From: Bifidobacterium angulatum DSM 20098 = JCM 7096
GTDB lineage: Bacteria > Actinomycetota > Actinomycetes > Actinomycetales > Bifidobacteriaceae
Length of the DNA stretch: 64,000 bases
Direction of reading: 5' to 3'
NCBI RefSeq assembly: GCF_001025155.1
Contig: NZ_AP012322.1
Span: 1-64,000 of the forward strand
The position numbers and the translations under genes are program-made. Positions 42,729 through 56,829 of the stretch are shown one piece after another (positions within the stretch are counted from its first letter, which is position 1; the number at the start of each line of letters is the position of its first letter). The notes below the pieces were generated by a model. The model saw only the letters and a list, made by a program, of their open reading frames with translations, made no database searches and had not been told where the DNA came from.

Positions 42729-43166
42729 TTACAACGGCAGTTCCCGATAAACCAAATCGTCACGGACTGCAAAACCCTGCCGCTCCCAGAAATCGTTGCC
42801 GGCATCGTTGTCTGCGGGCACTCCGACAGCGACTCTCGGCAGGCCGATCGCACGAAGCGCTTCAACCACGCGGCCCACCAAAATCGAGCTAATGCCCCTA
42901 CCGCGCACGTCGGGGTCGACCGCCGTGTGGTAGATGCGCGATCGTCTTCCGTCGTGGCCGGCAAGAATCGCGCCAATAATCCTTCCATCATCGTCCTCGG
43001 CTGCGAAACAGGTGTCGGGATTGCGTTCGAGAAACGCCTTTATCGCATTCTTGCAATCGTTTATATCCTTCATAGTGAAACCTGAGCATCGTGTCCACAG
43101 TCCGTATACCAGCGGATAATCCTCGATTATCATATGGCGTATGGTCATTGCTGTCGGTTCGGTCAT
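42729..43166 (-). CDS. GNAT-family N-acetyltransferase
   Basis: Acetyl-CoA-dependent acyltransferase of 145 residues; substrate unknown. Acetyl-CoA motif region: YHTAVDPDVRGRGISSILVGRV (about 79-100), with the R/Q-x-x-G-x-G/A pattern RGRGIS; C-terminal motif NDAGNDFWERQGF. The ATG at 43166 has a strong AAGGAAGGG ribosome site, so the longer frame upstream is not used. It may be a simple relative of RimI-like enzymes. It is a single-gene unit in the island between rRNA operons. Confidence 0.88.
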   Translation of the reverse strand: MTEPTAMTIRHMIIEDYPLVYGLWTRCSGFTMKDINDCKNAIKAFLERNPDTCFAAEDDDGRIIGAILAGHDGRRSRIYHTAVDPDVRGRGISSILVGRVVEALRAIGLPRVAVGVPADNDAGNDFWERQGFAVRDDLVYRELPL

Positions 43167-43371
43167 ATTCCCTTCCTTTCTTCTTGAACGCCAACCCCGA
43201 TTCTCGCATCGTTTGCGGTATTTCCTGTGAGGGTATGCCATATTTGCGATGCATGGTCGTTTGCGGCGTGCGTGCCGTGGAAGCACCCTGAAAGATAATC
43301 CGTCGATTTTCGGGGATGCCCCGGATGTGAACACACGGCAACGGCACAGTGAACTCTGCTTAACTGGAATC

Positions 43372-44074
43372 ATGCATATGAAGAACGGAAGTATCGCGAG
43401 AGCGGCAGCTGTGGTAGCCGCAACCGCACATATTGTGCGGCATTGTGCCTGCGATTGGCGTCGCACTGCGCAATTCGGCAATCTCAACAATGCATGAAAC
43501 CAATATTTTGCAGGCTTTAGCGGTGCTGCCAGAAGGGTTGCGCGACTGCTCCACGGTACTTGCGCACCTGTTTTCAACGGTAGGCTGCATCGCAATCGTC
43601 GCCGCGCTCGCTGCTGTCGATTCGCGTATTACCCGCAGCAGGCGCGTTGTTATCCGCGATGTCACCGTGTCGGCGGCACCGATACTGTACGTGATCAGCG
43701 TCAAATGGCTGGTCGAACGCCCCCGTCCGATCACGTCCGCTGGCAGTGGTCTGTTGCCGGGCGATCCAAGTTTTCCGAGTGGTCATACGGCAGCCGCGGT
43801 GATCGTATCGGTAATGATGATTCTTGCCGCGCGTAATTTCGCGCGCATATGCTTCCCCGATGGAGAAGGTGACGGTCGTGCAAACAGAAGACGGGCGTTC
43901 CTCCGCAGGGCGATCATCGGCGCTGTCGCGCTTGTCGTGGCGGTCGCCTGTTCGCGATTGCTGCTCGGCCTGCACTATCCGACCGACGTGATTATTTTCG
44001 CCATCATCTGTCCACTCATTTCCTGCGCCGTGTGGTGTGTATGGAACGCATACGAAAGTGCGGGGGAGCGGTAA
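43372..44074 (+). pseudogene. PAP2-family phosphatase, probably frameshifted near its N-terminus
   Basis: The main frame encodes a membrane phosphatase of the PAP2 family: KWLVERPRPITS, then PSFPSGHTAAAV, then SRLLLGLHYPTDVI, the three catalytic motifs (K-6x-RP, PSGH, SR-5x-H-3x-D), with about five helices. This frame has no good start before residues already in the fold (only TTG 43433 or ATG 43490, both without ribosome sites). The preceding +1 frame has ATG 43372 and encodes MHMKNGSIARAAAVVAATAHI, a plausible first helix that joins at about 43433. A one-base frameshift therefore probably separates helix 1 from the rest. A sequencing error is an alternative. Substrates would be lipid phosphates such as undecaprenyl pyrophosphate. 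Confidence 0.65.
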
Positions 44075-44376
44075 AATCGTGCGCCGTTGACGAAATGTAT
44101 AGGCGTTTGGGATATGGCAAGGGATTTCACACAGTTTGCGTCAGCATGGTGAATGACTGATTAGACCCGTCGTCTTCGACCACGCCGATTCGTATGGTGC
44201 GCACGCGGGGCCTCCCTGTTTCCTTCCTTGTCTGTCCTTATTTGCCTGGTAAACGGTGATAATGCATTGCAAGACGCGGTTGTGTCGTTTTCCGTGTTTT
44301 TCGGGTTTGTTTTCCGTTCGTTCGTGGTGTCCCCGGGGGTTGGGTTCCGTTTTTCCGGGCCGTTCGTGGTGTTCCG
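44075..44376. other. Gap between the PAP2 gene and the second rRNA repeat
   Basis: About 300 bp with no gene recognised. The right half is G/T-rich with repeated GTTC/TTCCG and GGTGT runs, similar in composition but not identical to the unique sequence before repeat copy 1. Confidence 0.6.
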
Positions 44377-44736
44377 GGGGTGTTTTCGACACGCCGGTGT
44401 TTGCGTGTGTTTCCAATGGTTTTGGGGGTGTTCGTGTGGGTCGGGGTTGCGTGTGTGCCGGTGTTGGTGTAAGTTTTTCTCTTGCTGCTCGGCACGGGGT
44501 GCTTCCCCTTGGGGCTGGTGCTTCCGGTCCGGTGCGGTGGTGGTTTGAGAACTCAAGAGCGTGTCTGTACTACTTTATGCAAGTCAATGATTGCCAGTCC
44601 GCCGTCCGCTTCCCGTTGGGGAGTGGCCGAGGGGCCTTGAAGGTCGGCGGGGTTTTCGTGCGATAGCGCCTTTCCTTATAAGGCGAAGTCGATTTTCTTT
44701 ATTTTGGGAGTCACATGTTGATTCCCTTCGCGAAGT

Positions 44737-49749
<5,013 letters not shown>

Positions 49750-49923
49750 TACTCCATCATCCGGGTTTCCGGGTGGTGGCCCGTATTGCGTCCTTCGGAT
49801 GATTCCCCACGGCAGGGAGCGTCCGGAATGCGTCACAAGACAGTTTTTCGCGTCCATTGTCCGGTTCCCGGACCGTCACGGTCCGATCCCCCCGGGGTCC
49901 TTCCCGGGGAAGGTCGACAAGAT

Positions 49924-50041
49924 TTGCGGCGGCCATGGCCAGGGTGAGACGCCCGGTCCCATTCCGAACCCGGAAGCTAAGGCCCTGCACGGCGATGGTA
50001 CTGCACCCGAGAGGGTGTGGGAGAGTAGCGCGCCGCCGCTT
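49924..50041 (+). rRNA. rrf: 5S ribosomal RNA, operon 2
   Basis: Identical to the operon 1 5S gene, bounded by helix I GCGGCGG/CCGCCGC. Confidence 0.93.
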
Positions 50042-50056
50042 TCACACGATACGGTT

Positions 50057-50101
50057 CCCCCCGGTCGAGCCCCCACGGGCTCCCGGGGGGTTCCTCGTTT
50101 C
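50057..50101 (+). terminator. rRNA operon 2 terminator
   Basis: Same GC-rich hairpin as in operon 1. After it the sequence becomes C-rich with ACGCACGCACGCGCGG, then no gene until 50344. Confidence 0.8.
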
Positions 50102-50343
50102 CCCCCCACGCACGCACGCGCGGGCCGGGCGACGCAGCCCCGCATCCCCCGGGGACGCCGGGCCGGAACCCATACGAGCCAACGGGCACGGGATTTAAAC
50201 AACTGACATGCGGTCTGCGTATTGCAGGGGTAGAACCCAAAAGTACTGGCCGAACATGCCAAAGCAGTATAACTCCATCAACATTCAAAACCGTTTGACC
50301 AGAATCCTATCGTCGCTTTGCCTGACTACACTAATGTGACACT

Positions 50344-50595
50344 ATGCACTATTTCGTACCTAAACGATGCGTTGAATCAAACAAGATCATGTACCACGAC
50401 AAAGCCACAGCCCAACAGGCAGCTGACCAGAGTTGGCGCGAGCGTGGAACCGAACTGTGGGTATATCGATGCGAGTTTTGCGGTACATGGCATCTGACGC
50501 ACCGCGATCCGCAATCAAGCTATAGGTACGCGCCACTTAATCAGCAAATGAAGCCACACTCTCGTAAGAAGGGCTATAAGCCACGTAGACGGTAG
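50344..50595 (+). CDS. Small zinc-ribbon-like hypothetical protein
   Basis: Basic protein of 83 residues. Residues about 40-52 read YRCEFCGTWHLTHR, a C-x2-C-x3-H-x2-H pattern able to bind zinc; the tail is Lys/Arg-rich (HSRKKGYKPRRR). Small proteins with this YRC-x-C-x-WHLT pattern are widespread in Actinobacteria and their phages; no function is known. No ribosome site is visible. TTGACC (50305-50310) and TACACT (50327-50332), 16 nt apart, form a likely promoter whose start lies only a few nt before the ATG. A strong terminator follows. Confidence 0.75.
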   Translation: MHYFVPKRCVESNKIMYHDKATAQQAADQSWRERGTELWVYRCEFCGTWHLTHRDPQSSYRYAPLNQQMKPHSRKKGYKPRRR

Positions 50596-50620
50596 TGCAC
50601 CAGTGATACGAAAAAATATA

Positions 50621-50669
50621 CGAGGAGGGGCTTGTCTGCATGCAAAGACCGCAGACGAGCCCCTCCTCG
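50621..50669. terminator. Bidirectional terminator between the zinc-ribbon and nitroreductase genes
   Basis: Near-perfect 19-bp stem: CGAGGAGGGGCTTGTCTGC (50621-50639) with GCAGACGAGCCCCTCCTCG (50651-50669). On the minus strand it is followed by TATTTTTTCG. Confidence 0.85.
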
Positions 50670-50679
50670 TCGTATATCC

Positions 50680-51459
50680 TTATCGATCCAGACGGAATCC
50701 CTGCCGCTGCGCAAGCGGCAGAACGGACTTGTTCAGCACAGCCGCATCCACGGCGTTCACGGCGATCTGATCGCTGAACGCATCGACCGGTCGTTCCGTA
50801 TTGCGCAGATCGTAATACTGACGCACTTCGTCATCGAAAGTATCCAAGCCGGAGAGAAGACGTTCATCGCTTGAAGGATATTCATTCTCGAAGAATTGCA
50901 TCGAACGCGGCATACGCGGTTTCAGGGCCGGCTCCTGGTCCGGTTTTCCGATGGCCAGTCCCAATACCGGATACGTGTACTCGGGGAGTCCCAGCAGGTC
51001 AACCAATGCGGCGGCATCGTTGAGAATCGACCCAAGAACCACACAACCCAGGCCAAGGGAGTATGCGGCTGTTTCCATGGCATGCAGCGCCAGCACTGCG
51101 TCGTTCTGAGCCTGCGTGTACCGATAGCTGGAGGTCAGTGTGAACGCGTCATCGCCCGTCTCAACGCCTTTGGAACGTGCGATTGCGGCATTGCGATGTT
51201 CATCGAGTACGAAGACGTACAGCAGAGGAGCCTGCGCAATGTAAGGCTGCCCTCCGATGTGCGCGAGTTGGTTTTTGATATCGGGATCGGTGACGCGTAT
51301 GGCGGACCAGTCGTTAAGGAACTGGCTCGAAGGCGCATGCTGGGCCACGGTTTCCAATGTGGCGATAACTTCGCTGCTCAGTGCTTCGTTGCTGAATTTG
51401 CGGATGGATCGGCGTTCAAGGAGCGTATCGATCGTGGTGTTATGGATAAGTTCAGTCAT
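50680..51459 (-). CDS. NfsA/FRP-type NAD(P)H-dependent nitroreductase
   Basis: FMN flavoprotein of 259 residues that reduces nitro compounds, quinones or flavins with NAD(P)H. The N-terminal ERRSIRKFSNEALS is the FMN-phosphate arginine motif of the family; APSSQFLNDW and AMETAAYSLGLGCVVLGSI are further conserved segments; the C-terminal part is longer than in the NfsB group, which fits NfsA. The ATG at 51459 is preceded by a GACAAT box 6 nt upstream instead of a ribosome site. Confidence 0.9.
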   Translation of the reverse strand: MTELIHNTTIDTLLERRSIRKFSNEALSSEVIATLETVAQHAPSSQFLNDWSAIRVTDPDIKNQLAHIGGQPYIAQAPLLYVFVLDEHRNAAIARSKGVETGDDAFTLTSSYRYTQAQNDAVLALHAMETAAYSLGLGCVVLGSILNDAAALVDLLGLPEYTYPVLGLAIGKPDQEPALKPRMPRSMQFFENEYPSSDERLLSGLDTFDDEVRQYYDLRNTERPVDAFSDQIAVNAVDAAVLNKSVLPLAQRQGFRLDR

Positions 51460-51519
51460 ACCGCCATTGTCACGCGATTTCATGGATGATGCAATCGATA
51501 TTCGATTATCGAATAATGC

Positions 51520-51897
51520 TCACCGATGATGCTTACGATGCCGGAAATCAACCAATGCTTGCGATCCGCGATCGGACAGTGTGGAGATCACGGCTCCCAA
51601 TGCAGCGGATGCCGCAGCGAAAGCGATGTTCATCATCAGTCCTTTGGCGTTGCTGGAAGATTCGCCGGAAGATGCCTTCCGTCGTGCCTGCGCCCTGTCC
51701 CAAGTCACTTGGAATAATTTGCCGGCAACCATGCCGGTAATGGCGGGCAGAACGGATTTAATGAGCTTGTCGGTGGCGGAATCCGGGTCTTCCAGGCGCT
51801 GTTTGCGCAGCATCGCGACCTTATCGTCAATACGATGGAGCGTCTCGACAGCACGATCCGCGGTCGAACCGGTTGCATTGTAGGTTTCGTCACTCAT
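51520..51897 (-). CDS. DUF4235 membrane protein
   Basis: Protein of 125 residues from ATG 51897. It has a polar N-terminal helix (about 10-45), then two hydrophobic segments: SVLPAITGMVAGKLFQVTW (about 48-66) and GLMMNIAFAAASAALGAVIS (about 85-104). This matches DUF4235, a small actinobacterial membrane family without known function. TAGACT (complement of 51905-51910) ends 7 nt upstream, suggesting a leaderless mRNA. It is divergent from the phosphatase gene. Confidence 0.82.
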   Translation of the reverse strand: MSDETYNATGSTADRAVETLHRIDDKVAMLRKQRLEDPDSATDKLIKSVLPAITGMVAGKLFQVTWDRAQARRKASSGESSSNAKGLMMNIAFAAASAALGAVISTLSDRGSQALVDFRHRKHHR

Positions 51898-52007
51898 ATA
51901 CACCAGTCTACTGCCGTGAGCGCACTGCGATGTGGCGAAAAGCCGCTCGACTCGCTGAAAACCCTACGCTGATAGGTCGGCGGCGGCATGCGGGGTAAAG
52001 TGTGACT

Positions 52008-52709
52008 ATGAGCGAAAACGGACAGAATGGCAATGCTGCCATGACAACAGCTGGACGTCTGGTCGTGCTCCGTCATGGGCAAACCGTGTGGAGCGAATCC
52101 GGCCAGCATACGGGGCGTACGAATATTCCCCTGACCGCAGTAGGTGAGCAGCAGGCAGTAGCGGCCGGAGAACGGCTTCGGATGGCCTTCCCGCAGGGTT
52201 TCGATGATGATTGCGTATTCGCCAGCCCGTTGAAGCGAGCTCAGCAGACGGCGCGGCTGGCCGGGTTTTCTCATATTCGTACGCTTGATGCCATCGCCGA
52301 GTGGGATTACGGGCGTGCGGAGGGGCGTACTCGTCAGACGGTCAGTGATATGGGCGGTTTTGATTGGAATGTGTGGAGCGATGGCCCGACCTCGCTTCCT
52401 GAATCCATGAATGCCGATTGGGAGGAACGTCTTCCCGACGGCACGTGTGTGCACGTGCACGCGGGTGCCGGCGAAAGCCTTGACGAGGCTGCGGCCCGTG
52501 CGTGTAATGCCATCGAGCAGGTCGTTCCGCTTATTGAAGCCGGCCATGATGTGCTATTGGTCGCGCACGCGCACATTCTTCGCATTCTTACATCGCAGTG
52601 GCTTGGGCTTGAGCCGGGGTTCGGGCGTTTGCTCAGACTGGATACGGCGCACTACTCGGTGTTGAGCCTGTACAAGGGCGATCGTGTCATCGAACGCTGG
52701 AATTGCTGA
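52008..52709 (+). CDS. Histidine-phosphatase (phosphoglycerate mutase-like) protein
   Basis: Member of the histidine phosphatase superfamily, 233 residues. VVLRHGQTVWSESGQHTGRTNIPLT contains the catalytic RHG (phospho-His) near residue 24; FASPLKRAQQTARLAG is the second conserved segment; VAHAHILRIL holds the second catalytic His. Substrate unknown; broad phosphatases of this type are common. The start is ATG 52008, six nt after TAAAGT; ATG 52041 is possible. Confidence 0.9.
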   Translation: MSENGQNGNAAMTTAGRLVVLRHGQTVWSESGQHTGRTNIPLTAVGEQQAVAAGERLRMAFPQGFDDDCVFASPLKRAQQTARLAGFSHIRTLDAIAEWDYGRAEGRTRQTVSDMGGFDWNVWSDGPTSLPESMNADWEERLPDGTCVHVHAGAGESLDEAAARACNAIEQVVPLIEAGHDVLLVAHAHILRILTSQWLGLEPGFGRLLRLDTAHYSVLSLYKGDRVIERWNC

Positions 52710-52847
52710 GCATGCGGTGCGCTTGCGTCGGTGATTGTCCCTTAATCCGCTCGTTTGGCCGGTATTTGTAATATGCCTGGCAGTGCCGCGGTGTCGCAGA
52801 TTTCTCAGTGCATGTCTGTGCGTCACGGGCGTTTCGGCACGCCAATT

Positions 52848-52886
52848 TTGCCATCGTTTGCAAGAAATCGAAAGATGCGCCATAAT
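52848..52886 (+). promoter_or_regulatory. LacI-type operator overlapping the promoter of the binding-protein gene
   Basis: TTGCCATCGTTTGCAA (52848-52863) is a TTGC-N8-GCAA palindrome. Its right half TTGCAA serves as a -35 box, 17 nt before CATAAT (52881-52886). A repressor bound here would block RNA polymerase. The gap 52710-52989 shows no gene. Confidence 0.65.
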
Positions 52887-52989
52887 GGGTGCTGTCGAGA
52901 TAAACGTCGTCGGCGCCGAAGCTGACGCCTCGCCCTTGAATATTAAAAATGTTCGAGGGAGGGAACACAAAAAGGAAGAGAAAGGTTCG

Positions 52990-54318
52990 ATGATGAATCG
53001 TAATGTGAAGGCAGCGGTTAGTCTGGTTGCTATCACCGCAATGTCTCTGGGCACGCTCGCCGCATGTGGCTCCAATTCCAGCTCCAGCAACGGCAAGGGC
53101 AAGGTCTATTATCTGAACTTCAAGCCGGAACAAGCCGATGAGTGGGCCGCTCTGGCCAAGGAATACACCAAGGAGACCGGCGTCGAGGTCAAGGTTCAGA
53201 CCGCAGCCTCCGGCACCTACGAGCAGACGCTGAAGTCCGAGATCGCAAAGACCGAAGCCCCGACCCTGTTCCAGGTCAACGGCCCTGTTGGCTACCAGAA
53301 CTGGAAGCGCTACACCGCCGATATGAAGGATTCCGAGCCTTACAACCAGCTCATCAACAAGGATGTGGCGCTGAAGGACGGCGACAAGGTCGTCGGCGTG
53401 CCGTACGTTATGGAAACCTACGGCCTGATCTACAACAAGGACATCCTCAACAAGTACATCGCCACCGATGGTGCCAAGATCAAGAGCGTCGACGACATCG
53501 ACAACTTCGACACCCTGAAGGCCGTCGCCGACGACATGCAGGCCAAGAAGGACCAGCTCGGCATCAAGGGCGCCTTCACCTCCGCTGGCTTCGATTCCAG
53601 CTCCGACTGGCGTTTCAAGACCCATCTGGCCAACCTGCCGCTGTACTACGAGTTCACCAAGGACAACGTCACCGAGCAGCCGGAGACCATCAAGGGCACC
53701 TACCTGCCGGAGTACAAGAACATCTTCGACCTGTACATCACCGACTCCACCACCGATCGCACGCAGCTGAGCTCCAAGACCGGTGACGACGCCAACTCCG
53801 AGTTCGCCCTCGGCCAGGCAGCCTTCTACCAGAACGGCACCTGGGCTTGGACCGATCTGCAGAAGGCCGGCATGAAGGCCGATTCCGTCAGCATGATGCC
53901 GATTTACACTGGCGCCAAGGGCGAAGAGAACCAGGGCCTGGCCACTGGCTCCGAGAACTACTGGTGCATCAATGACAAGGCTTCCGATGCCGACAAGAAG
54001 GCCACCAAGGACTTCCTGAAGTGGGTCATCACCTCCAACGCCGGCAAGAAGTCGCTGAGCCAGGACATGGGCTTCACCACCCCGTTCAAGTCCTTCTCCG
54101 ACGTCAAGTCCGACAACCCGCTGGTCCAGGCTGCTCAGGACGATCAGAAGTCCGGCAAGACCCAGGTCTCCTGGAACTTCACCATGATGCCGTCCGAAGA
54201 GTGGAAGAACAAGCTGGGCAACGCTCTGCTTGAGTACGCTCAGGGCACCGGCGACTGGAACGCTGTGAAGACCGCATTCGTGGACAACTGGGCCACTGAG
54301 TACAAGGCTTCTCACTGA
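52990..54318 (+). CDS. Sugar ABC transporter substrate-binding lipoprotein (maltodextrin-type module)
   Basis: Solute-binding protein, family 1, 442 residues. A signal peptide with lipobox LAACGS (Cys about residue 22) makes it a surface lipoprotein. The Ser/Asn-rich linker is followed by a two-lobe fold with FQVNGPVGYQNW, GVPYVMETYGLIYNKDIL and FYQNGTWAWTDLQ, as in maltose/alpha-glucoside-binding proteins. The neighbours (two MalFG permeases, two LacI regulators, MalQ) point to malto-oligosaccharides; ligand inferred. It is separated from its permeases by the regulator gene and ends in two terminators, so it can be expressed in excess. Confidence 0.9.
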   Translation: MMNRNVKAAVSLVAITAMSLGTLAACGSNSSSSNGKGKVYYLNFKPEQADEWAALAKEYTKETGVEVKVQTAASGTYEQTLKSEIAKTEAPTLFQVNGPVGYQNWKRYTADMKDSEPYNQLINKDVALKDGDKVVGVPYVMETYGLIYNKDILNKYIATDGAKIKSVDDIDNFDTLKAVADDMQAKKDQLGIKGAFTSAGFDSSSDWRFKTHLANLPLYYEFTKDNVTEQPETIKGTYLPEYKNIFDLYITDSTTDRTQLSSKTGDDANSEFALGQAAFYQNGTWAWTDLQKAGMKADSVSMMPIYTGAKGEENQGLATGSENYWCINDKASDADKKATKDFLKWVITSNAGKKSLSQDMGFTTPFKSFSDVKSDNPLVQAAQDDQKSGKTQVSWNFTMMPSEEWKNKLGNALLEYAQGTGDWNAVKTAFVDNWATEYKASH

Positions 54319-54346
54319 GTCCGATCCGCTGAATAATTGAATACCG

Positions 54347-54384
54347 GCGACGACCGGTTTCCTTCTCCCCGGTCGTCGCTTTTC
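54347..54384 (+). terminator. First terminator after the binding-protein gene
   Basis: Perfect 11-bp stem GCGACGACCGG / CCGGTCGTCGC, 11-nt loop, then TTTTCC. Confidence 0.85.
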
Positions 54385-54423
54385 CTCTCTGCAACAACTT
54401 CTTCTTCATGTAACTTCTCCAAA

Positions 54424-54471
54424 GGGTGATGGCCGCAGACCTTGACGGGTCTGCGGCCATCACCCCTTTTT
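54424..54471 (+). terminator. Second terminator after the binding-protein gene
   Basis: Perfect 18-bp stem GGGTGATGGCCGCAGACC (54424-54441) with its complement (54448-54465), 6-nt loop, then T5. It could also stop the convergent LacI transcript. Confidence 0.88.
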
Positions 54472-54591
54472 GAATGAGAATCCGCAGCACCGCCATATGC
54501 CGAAGCATGGTGCTGAGGAGACGAGAGCGCCTGCATATGCTTGTGCCCCGCCTCACGCTAGGTGAAACAGGGCACAGAGGGTCTGCGGAAA

Positions 54592-55611
54592 TCAGTGGCG
54601 CACGCTGGCTGTGCTGGAACGTACCACAAGCTGTGCCGGAACGTCCACGAATGCGGGGGACAGCTCATGCCCCTGAATGAGATCCAGTGCCATACGTGCG
54701 GCCGTTCGCGCCATTTCGGCAGGATCCTGACGAATGGTGGTCAGGCCAATGTCGTTCGTATAGAAGCTATCGTCGTAGCCGATGAGCGAGATGTCGCCGG
54801 GGACGGCGAACCCGTTGCGCTCCAATTGGAAAAGCAGCGGCAAGGCGATGCCATCCTCCTGGCATGCGATAGCCGTCGGCATCTGAGGCAAACTCATCAG
54901 CTGCGTGACCACGTCGCCGATCTGATAGTGTCCGTCATGATCGACCTTGCAGACCACGATCTGCGGTTCGAGGCCTTCCTTGCGGCAACAATCGCAGAAG
55001 ACGTTGAAACGGCTCTTTACGGAGAAGGACAGGGAAACGCCTCGGTCTGTGCTGATATAGGCGATGTTGCGGTGCCCAAGCGCGATAAGATGCCGGGCGG
55101 CAAGTGTGGAGCCCTGTTCATCATTGATATTGACAGCTGCGGAGAATCCGCGTTCCTCGGGCTTGACGGCGTTGATGCCGATAATAGGCACGCCGACGGA
55201 TGCAAGCTGCGCGCTCTCCTGCGCATCGATGTCAAAGGAGACGACGATGACGGCGTCGGCGTTGCGGCGTACCGGAAGGGTGTCGAAGAACTCCTTGCGT
55301 TCCTCGATGCTGGAGATTTGGAAGATGGAGATGTCGTAGCCTTCGGCATGGAGCACTTCGTTAAGCCCCTCGATAACCGAAGCGGTGAACCACAGACTGA
55401 TATGGCCGCTCATCAGGACGGCGATGCGCAGCGACCGGCCCGACTTCAGCGCGGCGGCGGAACGGGACAGTGAGAAATTAAGCTCATTGGCGATCTCCAG
55501 CACGCGTTTGCGCGTCTTTGCGGAAACAAGGTCTGGTCGTGTGAACGAGCGGGAAACAGTGGAGATGGAAACGCCTGCCGCCTTGGCCACATCTTGAATG
55601 CTGCTGGTCAT
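54592..55611 (-). CDS. LacI-family transcriptional regulator (first of a paralogous pair)
   Basis: Sugar-responsive repressor of 339 residues. N-terminal helix-turn-helix (SIQDVAKAAGVSISTVSRSF, residues about 4-23) with hinge SAAALKSGRSLRIAVL, then a periplasmic-binding-protein-like effector domain. Ribosome site AAAGGGGG. It is clearly paralogous to the regulator at 58.9 kb (shared SRSAAALKSG, LPVRRN-DAV, DPY/DPA-MA segments). Operator-like palindromes upstream of its own gene, the permease operon and the binding-protein gene suggest it controls this module and itself. Confidence 0.94.
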   Translation of the reverse strand: MTSSIQDVAKAAGVSISTVSRSFTRPDLVSAKTRKRVLEIANELNFSLSRSAAALKSGRSLRIAVLMSGHISLWFTASVIEGLNEVLHAEGYDISIFQISSIEERKEFFDTLPVRRNADAVIVVSFDIDAQESAQLASVGVPIIGINAVKPEERGFSAAVNINDEQGSTLAARHLIALGHRNIAYISTDRGVSLSFSVKSRFNVFCDCCRKEGLEPQIVVCKVDHDGHYQIGDVVTQLMSLPQMPTAIACQEDGIALPLLFQLERNGFAVPGDISLIGYDDSFYTNDIGLTTIRQDPAEMARTAARMALDLIQGHELSPAFVDVPAQLVVRSSTASVRH

Positions 55612-55696
55612 GGAACCCCCTTTGCTAAGTAAACAGCGGCTTCTGTGCCCAGCTTACACTTCGATGGGGTTGCATGTAAGGGGGATAACGTTTCGT

Positions 55697-55712
55697 TTAC
55701 AAACGTTTGCAA
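55697..55712. promoter_or_regulatory. LacI-type operator between the regulator and permease genes
   Basis: TTACAAACGTTTGCAA, a palindrome centred on CG. TTGCAA on the minus strand could be the -35 of the regulator gene, so this site is a candidate autorepression operator. Confidence 0.65.
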
Positions 55713-55810
55713 TTTGACGGAGTCCAATGCCGTATGGCAGAAAATATAATCCTTTCAACAAATGCGCACGCTGGGAACGTTGACGGGGGCAAAGGGGGAA
55801 ACGCCGAAAA

Positions 55811-55848
55811 TGACAACGTTTGACATACGTTTCCGCGACACGTACCAT
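55811..55848 (+). promoter_or_regulatory. Permease-operon promoter with LacI-type half sites
   Basis: TTGACA (55820-55825), a 17-nt spacer, TACCAT (55843-55848). TGACAACGTTTGACA (55811-55825) overlaps the -35 and resembles the other operators. The leader to the ATG at 55975 is about 120 nt. Confidence 0.7.
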
Positions 55849-55974
55849 ACTAATACGTCTTGCATGAGGGTGTGCACGTCACGTCAGAGCATGCAGGAAG
55901 TGCACCAGCACAATAAAATTGGAATCCATACACGATGCAGTGTTATGGACTCAAGGAGGAGGAAGTGGTGTTTC

Positions 55975-56829
55975 ATGATTAGCATGGCTGGAAAGGCGAT
56001 ACGGAGGTGGTGGGCGCTATTCGCACTGCCTACGTTCGCAGCGTTCATTATCGGATTCGTGGTGCCGTTCCTTATGGGCGTGTACCTGAGCTTCTGCGAG
56101 TTCACAACGGTGACCGACGGCGAGTGGGTCGGTCTCAAGAACTACGGCAAGGCTCTGCAGGATAAGGAATTCCTGCATGCACTTGGCTTCTCGACCGCAT
56201 TCACCATCGTAACGACCATCGTGATCAACGTGGCCGCATTCGCCATCGCCTACATGCTCACCAAGGCGATCAAGGGATCGAACCTGTTTCGTTCCGTGTT
56301 CTTCATGCCGAATCTTATCGGCGGCATCATCCTGGGCTATATCTGGCTGCTGCTGCTCAACGGCATTCTGGCCCACTGGGGCAAGGCGTTGACCTATTCC
56401 GCGACATATGGCTTCTGGGGCCTGGTTATTCTGGTCTGCTGGCAGCAAATCGGCTACATGATGATCATCTACATCGCCGGCATGCAGTCCCTGCCCACCG
56501 ACGTGCTTGAAGCCGCTGCAGTGGATGGCGCGAACGGCACCCAGACCATGTTCAAGATCATCATTCCGCTGATGATGCCGTCCATCACCGTGTGCTCGTT
56601 CCTGTGCGTGACCAATGGCTTCAAGCTGTACGACCAGAACCTTGCGTTGACCAACGGTGCTCCGAGCAACATGTCTGAAGGTCTGGCAATGAACATTACG
56701 CGTACGTTCTACGGACGCATGGGCTGGGAAGGCGTCGGCCAGGCGAAGGCCGTGTTGTTCTTCATCCTGGTGGCAGTGATCGCACTGCTCCAGAACAAGC
56801 TCACGACAAGCAAGGAGGTGGCGGCCTGA
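55975..56829 (+). CDS. Sugar ABC transporter permease, MalF type
   Basis: Membrane subunit of a CUT1 importer, 284 residues. ATG 55975 follows AAGGAGGAGG, which sets the start. Six helices; EAA loop EAAAVDGANGTQTMFKIIIP. Its stop overlaps the next start (TGATG), coupling the two permeases. No ATPase gene is present in the module. Confidence 0.93.
   Translation: MISMAGKAIRRWWALFALPTFAAFIIGFVVPFLMGVYLSFCEFTTVTDGEWVGLKNYGKALQDKEFLHALGFSTAFTIVTTIVINVAAFAIAYMLTKAIKGSNLFRSVFFMPNLIGGIILGYIWLLLLNGILAHWGKALTYSATYGFWGLVILVCWQQIGYMMIIYIAGMQSLPTDVLEAAAVDGANGTQTMFKIIIPLMMPSITVCSFLCVTNGFKLYDQNLALTNGAPSNMSEGLAMNITRTFYGRMGWEGVGQAKAVLFFILVAVIALLQNKLTTSKEVAA

Noticed and set aside
42576-43085. A plus-strand frame overlapping the GNAT gene
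   Set aside because: It is antisense to the intact GNAT protein, which has a clear ribosome site and acetyl-CoA motif.
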